64,000 nt of DNA from Ariolimax columbianus (GCA_036924085.1 JAVGWX010000012.1:8306668-8370667); one strand, 5' to 3'; positions 12,181-24,506 are shown, counted from the first letter of the stretch. Translations and numbers: made by a program. Notes: generated by a model not told the origin, from the letters alone.

Positions 12181-12660
12181 TTGGTGTTGATGATGTTGGT
12201 GTTGATGATGTTGGTGATGATAATGTTGGTGATGATGATGTTGGTGATGATAATGTTGGTGATGATGATGTTGGTGATGATAATGTTGGTGATAACGATG
12301 TTGGTGATGATGATGTTGGTGATGACGATGTTGGTGATGATAATGTTGGTGTTAATGATGTTGGTGATGATAATGTTAGTGTTAATGATGTTGGTGATGA
12401 TAATGTTGGTGATGATGATGTCGGTGATGATAATGTTGGTGATGATGATGTTGGTGATGATAATGTTGGTGATGATGATGTTGGTGTTGATGATGTTGGT
12501 GTTGATGATGTTGGTGATGATAATGTTGGTGATGATGATGTTGGTGATGATAATGTTGGTGATGATGATGTTGGTGATGATAATGTTGGTGATAACGATG
12601 TTGGTGATGATGATGTTGGTGATGACGATGTTGGTGATGATAATGTTGGTGATGATGATG
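12181..12660. repeat. 300-bp higher-order repeat inside the GAT satellite
   Basis: Positions 12181-12300 are identical to 12481-12600, and 12301-12350 matches 12601-12650 apart from the last unit. A 300-bp super-unit of twenty 15-bp monomers has therefore been duplicated as a block. A shorter, shifted copy of the same pattern starts near 12690. Confidence 0.9.
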
Positions 12661-13531
12661 TTGGTGATGATAATGTTGGTGATGGTGATGTTGGTGTTGA
12701 TGATGTTGGTGTTGATGATGTTGGTGATGATAATGTTGGTGATGATGATGTTGGTGATGATAATGGTGGTGATGATGATGTTGGTGTTGATGATGTTGGT
12801 GTTGATGATGTTGGTGATGATAATTTTGGTGATGATGATGTTGGTTATTATAATGTTGGTGATGATGATGTTGGTGATGATAATGTTGGTGTTGATGATG
12901 TTGGTGATGATAATGTTGGTGATGATGATGTTGGTGATGATAATGTTGGTGATGATGATGTTGGTGATGATAATGTTGGTGTTGATGATGTTAGTGATGA
13001 TGATGTTGTTGATTATGATGATGTTGATGGAAATATTTTTTGATGATTATGATGTGAGTAATGATAAACGTTTTGATACTGATGCCGCTTGTGATGATGA
13101 TTATTTTAGTGATGATGATGAACGTGGTGGTGCTGTGACAGTGATGCTGCGATTTTAATTTTGGCGCTGAACTCATTGAGGATTATGATGTGGTTGATTA
13201 CGATGTTGCTGATGGTTATACTCTAATAATGGTGAGAATAGTGATGATGAATTTGGTAACATTATGTTAGTTATGATGTTAGCGATGTCATGTTTGTGAT
13301 CAAGGTGTGAATATTGTTGATGTGTGTGATCACGATTATGAAGAAGATGATGTTGAAGATATTAATGATATTAGTGATGATGACGTGGATGATAAGATCG
13401 TTAGTGATGATGATTATATTTTTGATGATGTTAATGTTAGTGATTATATTGTTGTGATGATGATATTCCTGATTAATCGGTTAGAGATAATGATAATGCT
13501 GTTAGGGACTGATCATGATGTTGGTGATTAC

Positions 13532-13765
13532 ACTGTTGGTGATGATAGTGAGGATGTTTGTGGAAATGATGTTGGTGATGATAATGACGATGTTTGTGGA
13601 AATGATGTTGGTGATGATAATGACGATGTTTGTGGAAATTATGTTGGTGATGATAGTGAGGATGTTTGTGGAAATGATGTTGGTGATGATAATGACGATG
13701 TTTGTGGAAATTATGTTGGTGATGATAATGACGATGTTTGTGGCAATGATGTTGGTGATGATGAC
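13532..13765. repeat. 36-bp subrepeat in the GAT satellite, about 6 copies
   Basis: Unit GATGTTGGTGATGATAATGA plus CGATGTTTGTGGAAAT, recurring every 36 bp. Variants are AGTGAGG for AATGACG and TTATG for GATG. A distinct secondary amplification inside the satellite. Confidence 0.9.
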
Positions 13766-14569
13766 ACTGGGGATGTTGAAAATGTTTGTGATTATTTTTT
13801 GGTGTTGATGATGTTGGTTATGATGATATTGTTGATTGTGGGATGTGTGGATAGTGGTGACTGTAAATATGATGGAATCTATGATGTTTATTATGGTGTT
13901 GATCTTTATGATGTTGATAATGACAAAAATGTGTGTGATGATGATGATGTCGATTGTATTTTGGCGATGATGATGTTGTGACGATTATGGTATTGGTGAT
14001 AATGTTGGTGGTGACAGTGATGATGGTGACGTTGGTGATTAAAGTGTTGTAGATTCTAGCTTTGATAATGATGATGATTTCGATGCTAATAATGATAGTG
14101 ATGATGAAGAAAATTATAATGAAGTTGGTTATGATGTTGGTAATGGCGATCATTGTGATGACGATGATGGTGCTGATGATGATATTGCTTGTGATGGTGT
14201 TGATTCAAAATATGATATTGATGTCTTTGATAATGATGTTGATGATGATGGTTGGGACAATAATTGTGGTGCCGATAGTGATGGTGTCGATAATGTAGAT
14301 TATAACGATAATTTTGGTGATGGTGGTGGTGCAAACGATTATGAACATTGTGTTATGAAAACAACAATGTTGAAGATAATGATTATGTAATGATGATAAT
14401 GTGTGAGATGATGATTATGATGATGATGTAATTGTGATGAGGTTATTTAAGGAGATATTGATGATACAGACGTTGGTAATGATGATTATGACGATGTTAG
14501 CTATTATGATGTTGATGATGACATTGGTGAAGATGAACATGGTTTTGATAATGAAGATAATCGTAGATA

Positions 14570-14812
14570 AGCGTTCGCCTTATTTCTCTAATCCCCAAGG
14601 CGGTGTGCGTTGCACCGTGGTTTTTATTTTGCACCTGTCGGCCCAGTGCATTCGATTTCAGCAATCATTTTATGTAAGGGCCTGCTTCCTCCTGCATTTT
14701 CTAAGGGTTTGCTTCCCCGGGGTAACGGCCGGTGCTGTAATGGGGATCGAACCCAGCACCTTCTAGTTGAGAGCCGTGTCACTTAACCACTAACCCACGC
14801 CGTCCCCTAAGT
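14570..14812 (-). mobile_element. tRNA-derived SINE
   Basis: On the minus strand the head starts near 14810 (GGGGACGGCGTGGGTTAGTG). It carries an A-box-like TGGGTTAGTGGTTAAG and a B box GGTTCGATCCCC about 40 bp later, the spacing of an RNA polymerase III internal promoter. The body (about 14700-14590 on the minus strand) includes GAAATCGAATGCACTGGGCC, also present in the 28S-derived elements of this window. It sits as an island in the GAT satellite. No clear target-site duplication was found because the flanks are repetitive. Confidence 0.8.
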
Positions 14813-15091
14813 TTGTAATTATGTTGATGTTGTTGATGATGGTGTGTAATGATGATGCTGATGGTTTCGGCGCATTCCCCCTCACTTCTTACGTTCTCCT
14901 GACCACTTTATTTGACCGCTCCTCTTCATATTCAGTCAAGCATCTGGTCCAACCGGTCGCTTAAACAGACTAGGTCTTCTATCAGATAAGTAGACCTTTT
15001 TTTCCTTATATGTTTATTTGTTAGTTCAGTGTTGTTGTCCCTGATGAAGGCCTATTGGTTGTAACGTAAGTTTTGTTTGTGTTCTCGTCTC
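14813..15091. other. Non-satellite spacer between two SINEs
   Basis: A unique stretch that includes TGTCCCTGATGAAGGCC near 15035, a phrase I associate with 3' regions of retroelements. No coding content was identified. Confidence 0.35.
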
Positions 15092-15102
15092 GGTGCGGTA
15101 TC
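15092..15102. repeat. Target-site duplication (left) of the 28S-derived SINE
   Basis: GGTGCGGTATC here is repeated exactly at 16385-16395 on the other side of the insertion. Confidence 0.9.
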
Positions 15103-16384
15103 TTCTTCTTCTTCATCGTACGCTGTTTACAGCGATATTTACGTTGCACTGTTTTATTTTGTTAAGCCAGTGGCTCAGTGCATTTGATTTCAACAGGCGT
15201 TTCTGTAGGGTTGCCCTCCTTAGCCTTTGGCTGTCCCCAGCCTAACTGCAAGGCAGCAGTTGTTTTTGGTCAGAGTTGTTTCTCTTAGGAAGTTGTCTTG
15301 CAGGACTATCGAGTCTTCCCTACTCGTGTCTCTAGGGTTTGGCAATGATATGATGGACTATGTACTAGTTTGTACTATCCCGGAAGAGAGGCAGTCCAGT
15401 GTGACTTTGTCCCAGGATCGTCACGTCCTGCCAGAAACGTAGCATGTGCATGTGAGTTAGGTATCTCTTTGCTCCCTTTATTTTCTCGGCTCATCTGCAG
15501 TGATGGTACGCCTAGCATTCCCCGCCACCTGGGAGGTTGTCACAATAGGGCAGGAGGTGCAATGTCCGCTGGACTGCATCTCTTCTGCGTCCATTGGGAT
15601 GACTGATAGCAGACAGAGGCAAAGAGCGAGGCAGGAGTGCATTTTACCAGGTGCATTTCTGCGGCTCGACCGGGCTGGGCTGAGACGCAAGCCCCAGTGA
15701 TGTCGTAGCCTCCCATCACAGCGGTGCTGAGATTTAGGGCAGGATTCTGGCTTAGAGGCGTTCAGCCGTAGTCCCTCAGATGGTAGCTTATAAGCAAAGC
15801 ACGTGGTCCAAATGTCAGCGACCTGTGATTCCTCTCGAAATAGTGCATTTGACCAGGGGACAAGCCTGGTCTTGCATGGAGATGTTGTTCGCCTGGGGAG
15901 CGGACATACCTCATGGTCAAGGGTTGAGTCTCCGCAGTTCGCAGTGAGGTAGCTAAGCATCTGCTTATGGCACCCCGACCGTGAACTAAGTCTTCTACAA
16001 ATGGTTTCATACGTCATCGCCGAATGGGGTGAATATCGAGCAGCTTCCCGCCCGCTTTGATCGGCGGACGACAGAGACCTCATTCTGCAGCTCGACCGGG
16101 CGGGGCTGGAGAGGGAGCCCCACCATGTCGAAGCCTCCCTTTGCAATCGTGCTGAGCTTTTGGTAGGGATTTTGGCTTAGAGGCGTTCGGCCGTAATCCC
16201 TTACCTTGTAGCTTCGCGCCGTTGGCTTATCAGCCTAGTACGTGAACCAAATGTCTGCGGCTCCTCTCGAGTTGAGCAGGATTACCGTAGCACCGCCCTG
16301 TCATTAGTAGGGTAAAACTGACCTGTATTCCGAGGGTCTATTTCCAGCACCCGTTCAATATTAGACCGGACGTATCAGAATAGG
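15103..16384 (-). mobile_element. 28S rRNA-derived dimeric SINE, copy 1
   Basis: Element strand is minus. The 5' part (16384 to about 15866) follows 28S rRNA from the TTAGTTTTACCC segment to its 3' end and slightly beyond. A second, shorter 28S piece (about 15847-15662) restarts at CGAGAGGAA and ends at GTCGAGCCGCAGA. Next come a non-rRNA body (15661-15235), a domain shared with the tRNA SINE at 14570-14812, and a tail GCGTACGATGAAGAAGAAG. An 11-bp direct repeat, GGTGCGGTATC, flanks it (15092-15102 and 16385-16395). The flanking duplication and 3' microsatellite tail indicate target-primed reverse transcription of an RNA. At 1282 bp it is long for a SINE. Its open frames are not convincing as protein. 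Confidence 0.88.
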
Positions 16385-16395
16385 GGTGCGGTATC
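16385..16395. repeat. Target-site duplication (right) of the 28S-derived SINE
   Basis: Exact second copy of GGTGCGGTATC found at 15092-15102. Confidence 0.9.
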
Positions 16396-18789
16396 TGACC
16401 ATACCCATTTTAAAATGTTGATTAAACTAAACCTTATTCAACTTTTACATTTTGTTCATGTTCTTTTACCCATGTTTGATATGATGATGGTTGTAATGGT
16501 GATGAAGTTTGGGATAATGTTTGTAAAGATGAAGATGATGCTTTTAATGGTTATAGTGATGATTGGTATGTTGCCAACTATAATGTTGGTGGTGTTGATG
16601 TTGGTGATTATGTTTGTTCATAAAAATGTTGGCGATTATGATTTTTGGAATTTTTATTTTCGTGAGGACTGTGTTGGCGATGATGCTGATAAAGATGTTG
16701 GTGGTGATGATGGTGATGATGCTGTTGAATGTTCGTGATTACGATGTTGGTGATGATAATGATTCTGTAGATTACAATGATTTTTGTGATGATGAAAAAG
16801 GTGGCGATAATGATTTTTGTGATTATGAATTTGGTGATGATGATGTTAGGAATTATAATCTAATTGATGATAAGAGGAAGGTGATGACAGTGAAGATGAT
16901 GATGGTGATGATGTTGATGATGATGATGGTGCTAATGACGATAATGGTGTGTATAATTAGATGTTGATAATGACAATAATGTTGATGATCATGATGATAT
17001 TATCAATTGAATAATGATAAAAGTTAAATGTTAACTGCGATGGCTCGACTTCTTATCCGCGGGTTCCCCATATGGCTCCGTCTCTCAGCAGAACATACAT
17101 CCGCCTGTCGAGAGCATAGAGGCGGGCCTCTCCATATGGTGATGATTGTAATAACGTTATAATGATGTTGTTGGTGGTGATGTTGGTGGCGATGGTGATG
17201 TTGGTGGTGATGTTGGTGGCGATGGTGATGTTGGTGGTGATGAGGGTGGCGATGGTGATGTTGGTGGTGATGAGGGTGTTTGTGATTTCGATGTTGATAA
17301 TAATGATGATGTTGGTAATCATGGTGTTGGTGATGATGATGATTATGATGATGTTGGTGATTATGATGTTGTCGGCAATGACGATGTTGGAGACGAAAAT
17401 GAATTTTGCTGCTAATAATGACGTCATTGATGATGGAAATAATGACGATGAAATTGGTTAAGATGATGACGCTGGCGATACTGAATATGATGGTGCTGAT
17501 GATGATTGTAATGATGTATGTACAGTGATGGTAATAATGATGGGGTTAACGATGATTGTGATGATGAAGAGGATGATGGTGGTGATGATGATGTATAGGA
17601 TGATAATAACGGTGGTGATTATAAATTAGCTGATGCTATCTTTTGCAATGTTAGTAACGCTGATGCAGGTGATGATGGTCACTTGTATTATAATGTTGAT
17701 GGTGATAAAGATGTTGGTAATTCTGATGATATTGGTAATTCAAACGATGTTGGTTATTACGATGTTGATGATAATGATAAAGCTGATGATTTTGACGTTG
17801 TCTATTATTTGATTGGCATTGGCGATATTGTTGTTGATGATGTGAGAAACAAAAATGATGAAGATGATGATGATTTCGGTGATAATAAAGATGATGTTAA
17901 AGATGAAGATGACGATTATGAAGTTATTGCTGATAATGGGGCTGTCAATGGTGATGATGATGTTGAGGATGACGTTGTTGACAATGATACTCATGTTGCG
18001 GATGATGTTAACGTTCGTGATTTTAATGTTGGTGGAGATGATGTTGGTGACTGATGATGGTATTGAAGATGATAGGGATGGCGATGGTGATGATACTAAT
18101 GGTGATGATGATGATGTCTGTGATGATGGTGATAATGATGTTAATGATGGTAGTGATAATATATGTCCTTACGACAATAGTGGTGGCGATAATAGTGATG
18201 AGTATGATTAAAGTGATGGTCGTAATGATTATGAAAACTGTGTTTATAAAAACGATAATGCGGGAGATGATGTGATGATGAACATGTATTACATGTTGGT
18301 TATGATGATAACTGTGGTGTTGATGTTTGTGATGATGATGGTGGTGGAGATGTACTAATGAAGATGGTGATGATGCTGATATTAGTGCTGGTGATGCCAG
18401 TGGTGGATATTATGTTAGTTGTAATGGGTATGTGTTATGATGATTTTGATTATAATGATTGATAAATGATCATAATATTGTTGATTATGATGATTGTAAT
18501 GATGAAGATGTTGGAAAAGAAAATGTTTGAAGTAGTGATGATGTTAGTGATGATGATATTGTGAAAGTTAACGATGTCGATGTTCATGATGTTGGTGGTG
18601 ATGGGTATGTTGGCGATTATGATGTATGTCATGAAGATGTTGGTGAATTTGTTAGCTATAATAATGTTTCAAGGCTGACAGTGGCGCAGATGATAATGAT
18701 GTTGGTAATGATGTAAATGATTGTGTTGGTAATGATTTTAGCGATGATGATGATGATCTTATTGATTATGATGTTGATAGTGACTGTCA

Positions 18790-19510
18790 TGTTTCTGATG
18801 ATAATTATGCGTTAGAAGATGATGGTTATTATAATGATTGCTCTAATGGGGATATTTGTAATTAATGTATTCCTAGTGATGGTGTTAGAACTAGTGATGT
18901 TTGTCAATAATGTCTTGGTGATGATAATTTTGGTGATAACGATGTTTGTGAATATGATGATGTTGTTAATAATGGTGATGCTAGTAATAATCATCGATGA
19001 TTATTGCAAACATGTAGGTAGTTATAATGATAGGGATGTTGATTATTGTATTTTTGATGATGTTTATGATTATACAGATGATGTTGATGATGACGATGAC
19101 TATGGCGTTGGTGATAATTGTAATGATGATCATGAAGGTGGTGACGATGATTAAAATGATGATAATGATCCTGACGATGGTGATGTTGATGATACTGCTT
19201 ATGTTGGTAACGATGATGATGGTAGTGATGATTGCAGTGATGTCTGTCATAGTGATGGTGATTGTGATAATACGGAGCGTTGTGAAAATGATGATGTTCT
19301 AGATGATGATAATGGTGTGATGATTGTAATGATGTGGTGGTAACTGTGATGTAAATATCGTGACCATTTTGTTTGTATTCAGGATATTTATGGTGTTAGT
19401 GATGGTGATGTTTGTAATGATAATGATGTTGGTGGTAATAATGATCGTCATGAAGATAATGGTAGTGTTATAATGATGATGCTCCAGGTTATGATATTTG
19501 TGATAATGAT
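18790..19510. repeat. Duplicated segment inside the satellite, copy 1
   Basis: Shares non-trivial phrases with 20460-21160 at a lag of 1650-1673 bp. Anchors are ATTAATGTATTCCTAGTGAT at 18861 and 20533, CATGTAGGTAGTTAT at 19011 and 20684, and CCAGGTTATGATATTT at 19484 and 21134. Confidence 0.85.
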
Positions 19511-20459
19511 CATGATGATTATGATGCTAATATTGATGATGATTTTGTTGATAAGGGTTGAGATAATGATTGTGATGATTATGATGTCAATTTAGATTTT
19601 GAGAAAGGTAATAACGATCGCTATGGCGATGTTGGTAATTATGATGTTTGTAATGATCATATTTATCGATATGTTGGTTATAATGGTATTTGTAATGGTA
19701 ATGATGGTAATTAGTGTGATGTTGATGTTCGTAATGGTAATTATTATGTTGATGTTGGTTATGATGATGTGGTGATAAAGATGATGATGACTATGTCATG
19801 ATGGTGTTGTTTATAATTATGATGATGATGATCATGTTAGTGATGGTGATGTTTGGAATAATAATAACGTTATTGAAAATAATGATGTTTGTGATGGTGT
19901 TTCTTTAGTGATGATGATGTTGTATGTGATGAAAATGATTGTAATGATCAGGATGACGATTTTTTGGTGCGTCTGATGTTGATGTTCACAATGATGTTAG
20001 TTATGATGTTGTTAATGATGATGACGATGATTAATCATGATGATAATGATGAAGGTGATACCAACGATGATTGTGATGATAATAATGATGATGATTGTGA
20101 TAATAAGGGTTGAGATGATGATTGTGATGTTTGTGATGATTATTATGTCGATTTAGATTATAATTGGCGAACGCTAATAACATTCGCCATGGCGATGTTG
20201 GTAATGATGATGTTTAAAATGATGATGAAGTTGGTGTTATTTATCATTGTACTGTTGATGATACTGGTAATGATCTTGATGATGGTGTTCGTAATGATGG
20301 TAGCGATGATGTTGATGATGATACTGATTATCATGTTGAGAGTTACTGTCATGTTTTTGGTGATGATGATGATGCTACTGATTATTATGTTGATAGTGCC
20401 TGTCATGTTTTTGATGATGATGATGATGCTACTGATTATGATGTTGATAGTGCCTGTCA

Positions 20460-21160
20460 TGTTTTTGATGATGATGATGATGCATCTGAATATGATGGTT
20501 ATGAAAAGTATTACTCTTGTAGGGATATAGGTAATTAATGTATTCCTAGTGATGGTATTAGAGCTAGTGATGTTTGGGAATAATGTCTTAGTGATGATAA
20601 TATTGGTTATAACAATGTTGGTGAATATGATGATGTTGGTTATAATGGTGATGCTGGTAATAATCATTGATGATTATGGAAAACATGTAGGTAGTTATAT
20701 TGATAGTGCTGTTGATGATTGTATTTATGAAGATGATGGTGATGATAATGATGATGATGATGTTAGAGATAATGATGATGACGATCATAATGAACCTGGT
20801 GATAATGATCGCGATGATGGTGCTGTTGATGATACTGTTTATTTTGGTAATGATGATGATGGTAATGATGACGATGGTAGTGATGATTGCAGTGAACGTT
20901 GTCAGTGTGATGGTGATTGTGGTAATAGGAAGCGTTGTAAAAATGATGATGCTGATGATATTCTAGATGATGATAGTGATGTAATGGTTGTAATGATGGT
21001 GGTATTTTTGATGTAAATATCTTGACCAGGATGTTTTTATTGATGGTGTTAGGGATGGTGATGTTTGTAATGATAATGATGTTGGTGGTAATGATTGTCA
21101 TGAAAATGATGACAGTGTTATCATTATGATGTTCCAGGTTATGATATTTGGGATAATGAT
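20460..21160. repeat. Duplicated segment inside the satellite, copy 2
   Basis: Partner of 18790-19510, with roughly 85 percent similarity by eye over the anchors. It shows the satellite also grows by kilobase-scale duplication. Confidence 0.85.
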
Positions 21161-21295
21161 AATTATGATTGTAATGGTGTTTCTTTAATTATGACGGTGA
21201 TTAGGATGTATGTGATGAAGTTGATTGTAATAATGATAATGATGTTGGTGATTATGATGTTTATGTTGACGGTGTTGTTAGTTATGATGTTCTTA

Positions 21296-21328
<33 letters not shown>

Positions 21329-21829
21329 TAGGTGATAAAGAGATGTTGGTGAGGATCAAATGAAATAGGTGAAGATAGATGTTGAAGATAATGTTATTGT
21401 TTGTGATAATGTTGTTGATCATGATGATGAAGGTGATGATGCTGAGGATGATGATGACGATAATGATAATGATGATGCTATTGCTGAGAATGGTGATATG
21501 TGTTATTTAAAATGTTGATGGTAATGATGTTAGGTTATGTGTGATGTTGTTTAATTGTGAAGATGTGTATGTACCTTAATTATGATGTTGCTGATGATGG
21601 TGATGCTAGTGATTATGATGATAATGATTATTTTGAAATGGGTGATAATCAAGGTTATGTTGATATTCCTGGTGATAATGTATATATTGTGATGGCCATG
21701 GTGACGATTATATTGTTGATGATGGTGATGGCTCGGTTGTTCTGATAATGGATGTTTAAATAATGCTAACGATGTGATGATTTTGATGATGACGATGATG
21801 ATGTGAATCGTGATCATGGTAGTAAAAAT

Positions 21830-22045
21830 GATGATGATGTTGGTTATGATGAAGTTTTTGATGATAATCGTAGTGTTGACTATGACTGTAATTATGATGA
21901 TGCTGATCACGCAGACAATGGTGATGCTGGTAGTGATGATGATGATGATGTTGGTGATGATGAAGTTTTTGATGATAATCGTAGTATTGACTATGACTGT
22001 AATTATGATGATGCTGATCACGCTGACAATGATGATGCTGGTAGT
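21830..22045. repeat. Local tandem duplication (about 117 bp, two copies)
   Basis: The phrase GATGAAGTTTTTGATGATAA and the following 60 bp, including GACTATGACTGTAATTATG, recur about 117 bp later. Confidence 0.85.
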
Positions 22046-23339
22046 GATGGTGATAGCAGTGCGTATGTTATGTTGATGAACTTGAAGTGTGTATTGAAAT
22101 GATGTTGCGAATGATGAACATGGTAATGGTAATGATATTGGTAGTGAATGTTGTATTGATAACGATGTTGCTGTCGATAATGACGATAGTGGTGATTTTG
22201 ATTTTTATGGAATGGTGATGGAAACTACGGTGATGACGATGTCGATGATAATGGTGAAGATAATTGCAATGATGCTGAAGATGAAATTGGTGATTATGAT
22301 GTCGGCGGTGAAGATGAAGATATTGGTGATTGTGATTTTTTAACGATAATAATTTTCATGGTGACATGTTGATAATAATGATGTTGGTTAGGTTGATCAA
22401 CATGTTGGTGAGAATGATGTAGGCTTTAGTTATTATGTTGGTGACAATGATAGTCTTTGATGATTATGTTGGTGACAATGAGGATGTGGTTGATTAGGCA
22501 TATGGTGATGGCAATTATGATAATGTTGGTGATTGTAATGATGATGGTTATGAACTAGACGATAGTCATGGTGGTAATGATGAAGATGATTGTAGTGACA
22601 ATGATGAAGATGATGTCAGTGATGATAATGAAGGAGATCAATATGGTATTGTCAATGATAATGATTGCTTTCGTGATGATGGCAATAGTCATAATGATCT
22701 TGACGATGATGATGATGATGATGATGATGATGATAAAGGAAGTGATAACGAGAATTGTGATAATAATAAGGATGGCGATGATGATGCCGGTGTTAATGAT
22801 AATGATTGTGTTGGTGATAATGACGATGGTGATGATGATCTTGGTTGTGATGATAATGGGATTATCGCAGTGATGATGATAGTGCTAAAATGCTGTGTTT
22901 TGCTGATGAAATCGTTGATGATGATGTTTGTAATGATGGTTATTGTAACGATGATGGCGATTAGAATTATGTTGATGTAAATTTAATAAAGGTCGTGATG
23001 ACGAACTTGGTAATGCTACGTTGGTGATGATATTTAATGTATTAATGATTAGGGTATTGGTGATCATTATGTTTGTAATGATGCTGATGATGATGATGAT
23101 GATGATGATTATGATGGTGATGATGGTGATGATGGTGATGATGATGTTATTAGTAATGATGATTATGGTAATGATGATGCTGTTTCTAATCATGATAATA
23201 ATAATCATGATAATGTTGACGACGATGATGTTTGTAATGATGAAGATGATGATGAAGTTGTTGGTTATGATGATGGTGATCTTCCAGATGGGAACAATAA
23301 CCTACTACTGTCTTCAATGAATCAGAACTCGCATACTGA

Positions 23340-24110
23340 TGTTTCATGTTTTATGTTTTGAAGTTTTGTGTTTGATGTTCGGTGTTTGGTGCTTGGTGTT
23401 TTATGTTTGACGTTAGGTGTTTTTTTTGGTTTAGTGTTTGATGTTTGGTGTTTGATGTTCGGTCTTTGGTGTTCGGTCTTTGGTGTTTTATGTTTGGTAT
23501 TTGATGTTTCGTGTTTGATGTTTGGTGTTTGGTCTTTGATATTTGATGTCTGATGTTCGGTATTTGATGGTTGGTGTTTGGTGTTTGATATTTAGTGTTT
23601 GATGTTTTGGTGTTTTATCTTTACTGTTGGTTGTTTGGTGTTTGATGTTTTGTGTTTTATGTTTTATGTTTAGTGTTTCATATTTGGTGTTTAATGTTCT
23701 GTGTTTGGTGTTTGATGTTTAGTGTTTGGTGTTTGGATTTGTATGTTTGATATCTGATGTTCCGTGTTTCATGTTTGGTTATTTATGTTTAGTGTTTATG
23801 TTTGGTGTTCGGTGTTTGATGTTTGGTGTTTGATGTTTGGCGTTTGGTGTTTTATTTTTGGTGTTTGATGTTTAGTGTTTGAAGTTTATTCTTTAATCTT
23901 TGGTATTTGATATTTTGTGTTTAGTGTTTTATGTTTAGTGTTTGATATTTATGTTTGATGTTCTGCTTTTGGTGTTTGATGTTCAGTGTTTGATGTTTGG
24001 TCTTTGATGCTTGATGGGTGAGGTTCAGTGTTAGATATTTTGTGTTTTATATTTAGAATTTTATATTTGATGTTTGATGATTGAAGTTAGATGATTGATG
24101 TATTATAATT
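23340..24110. repeat. GTGTTTGATGTTTGGT low-complexity array
   Basis: A different degenerate array that begins where the GAT satellite ends, made of TGTTTGATGTTTGGT variants 8-16 bp long. No coding content. Confidence 0.92.
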
Positions 24111-24506
24111 GATGTATGACTATAAAGCTACGTGCATCTAAGCTACGTTTTCTGATTGGATTATTTCAAAGGAATCAATGAATTGGCGGTTCGCAGACTG
24201 CAGAAGATAGGAATTAACCGGGGAATCACTGAGCTGGAGTTGGTAAAACCATCAAGTTACAGGCACTTCTCTGTCTATTCTGTGTGTGTTCTTACGGGAG
24301 AGATTGAACGGATTTGTGTCTTCGAACAGAACAGCAATGTCGATTATGTGCAGGATACGCAATCTTTCTTACTCTTGCATTAGCGAACCAGTTAACATAG
24401 TTCCAAGGTCAAAGATACGGTGTTGAAGAATTCCTATCTGCGTTTCCATCTTTAACTATGAACCCAACACTCAGTTATAGCTAAGTGGACTTGAACGTTC
24501 GGTAAT
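24111..24506. other. Unique intron 5 island with an unassigned open frame
   Basis: A plus-strand frame at 24156-24383 (75 codons) has normal-looking composition (e.g. FKGINELAVRRLQKIGINRG) but no domain I recognise and no transcription evidence. I do not call it a gene. Confidence 0.3.

Larger units (their letters stand above)
11650..14565. repeat. GAT/GATGTTGGT satellite, left block
   Basis: Dense GATGATGTTGGT and GATAATGTTGGT units. The core at 11820-13010 is built on a 15-bp unit (GATGATAATGTTGGT) paired into 30-bp units. To the right it decays into irregular GAT-rich sequence. Long aspartate- or methionine-rich frames across it are by-products of the triplet period. Confidence 0.97.
16415..23300. 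repeat. GAT-rich satellite, right block
   Basis: About 6.9 kb of degenerate GATGATG, GATAATG and GTTGGTGAT units, less regular than the left block. Includes a (GGTGGTGATGTTGGTGGCGAT) stretch at 17165-17280, a non-GAT island at 17035-17140 and larger internal duplications. Very strand-asymmetric: purine/GT-rich on the plus strand, so the symporter transcript reads ATC/ACC-rich. Confidence 0.95.

Noticed and set aside
11670..13158. Long open frames (390-457 codons) rich in Asp/Val/Gly or Met/Leu
   Set aside because: They lie wholly in the 15-bp GAT satellite, occur in parallel frames, and have no non-repeat domain. A triplet-period repeat without stops opens frames by itself.
15478..16146. 222-codon frame across the 28S-derived SINE
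   Set aside because: It runs through 28S-like units and the body without any protein similarity, and the sister copy does not keep the same frame intact over its length.
24156..24383. 75-codon frame with non-repetitive composition
   Set aside because: Tempting, but there is no recognisable domain, it lies antisense in a symporter intron between low-complexity arrays, and there is no splice or start context. Left as unassigned.
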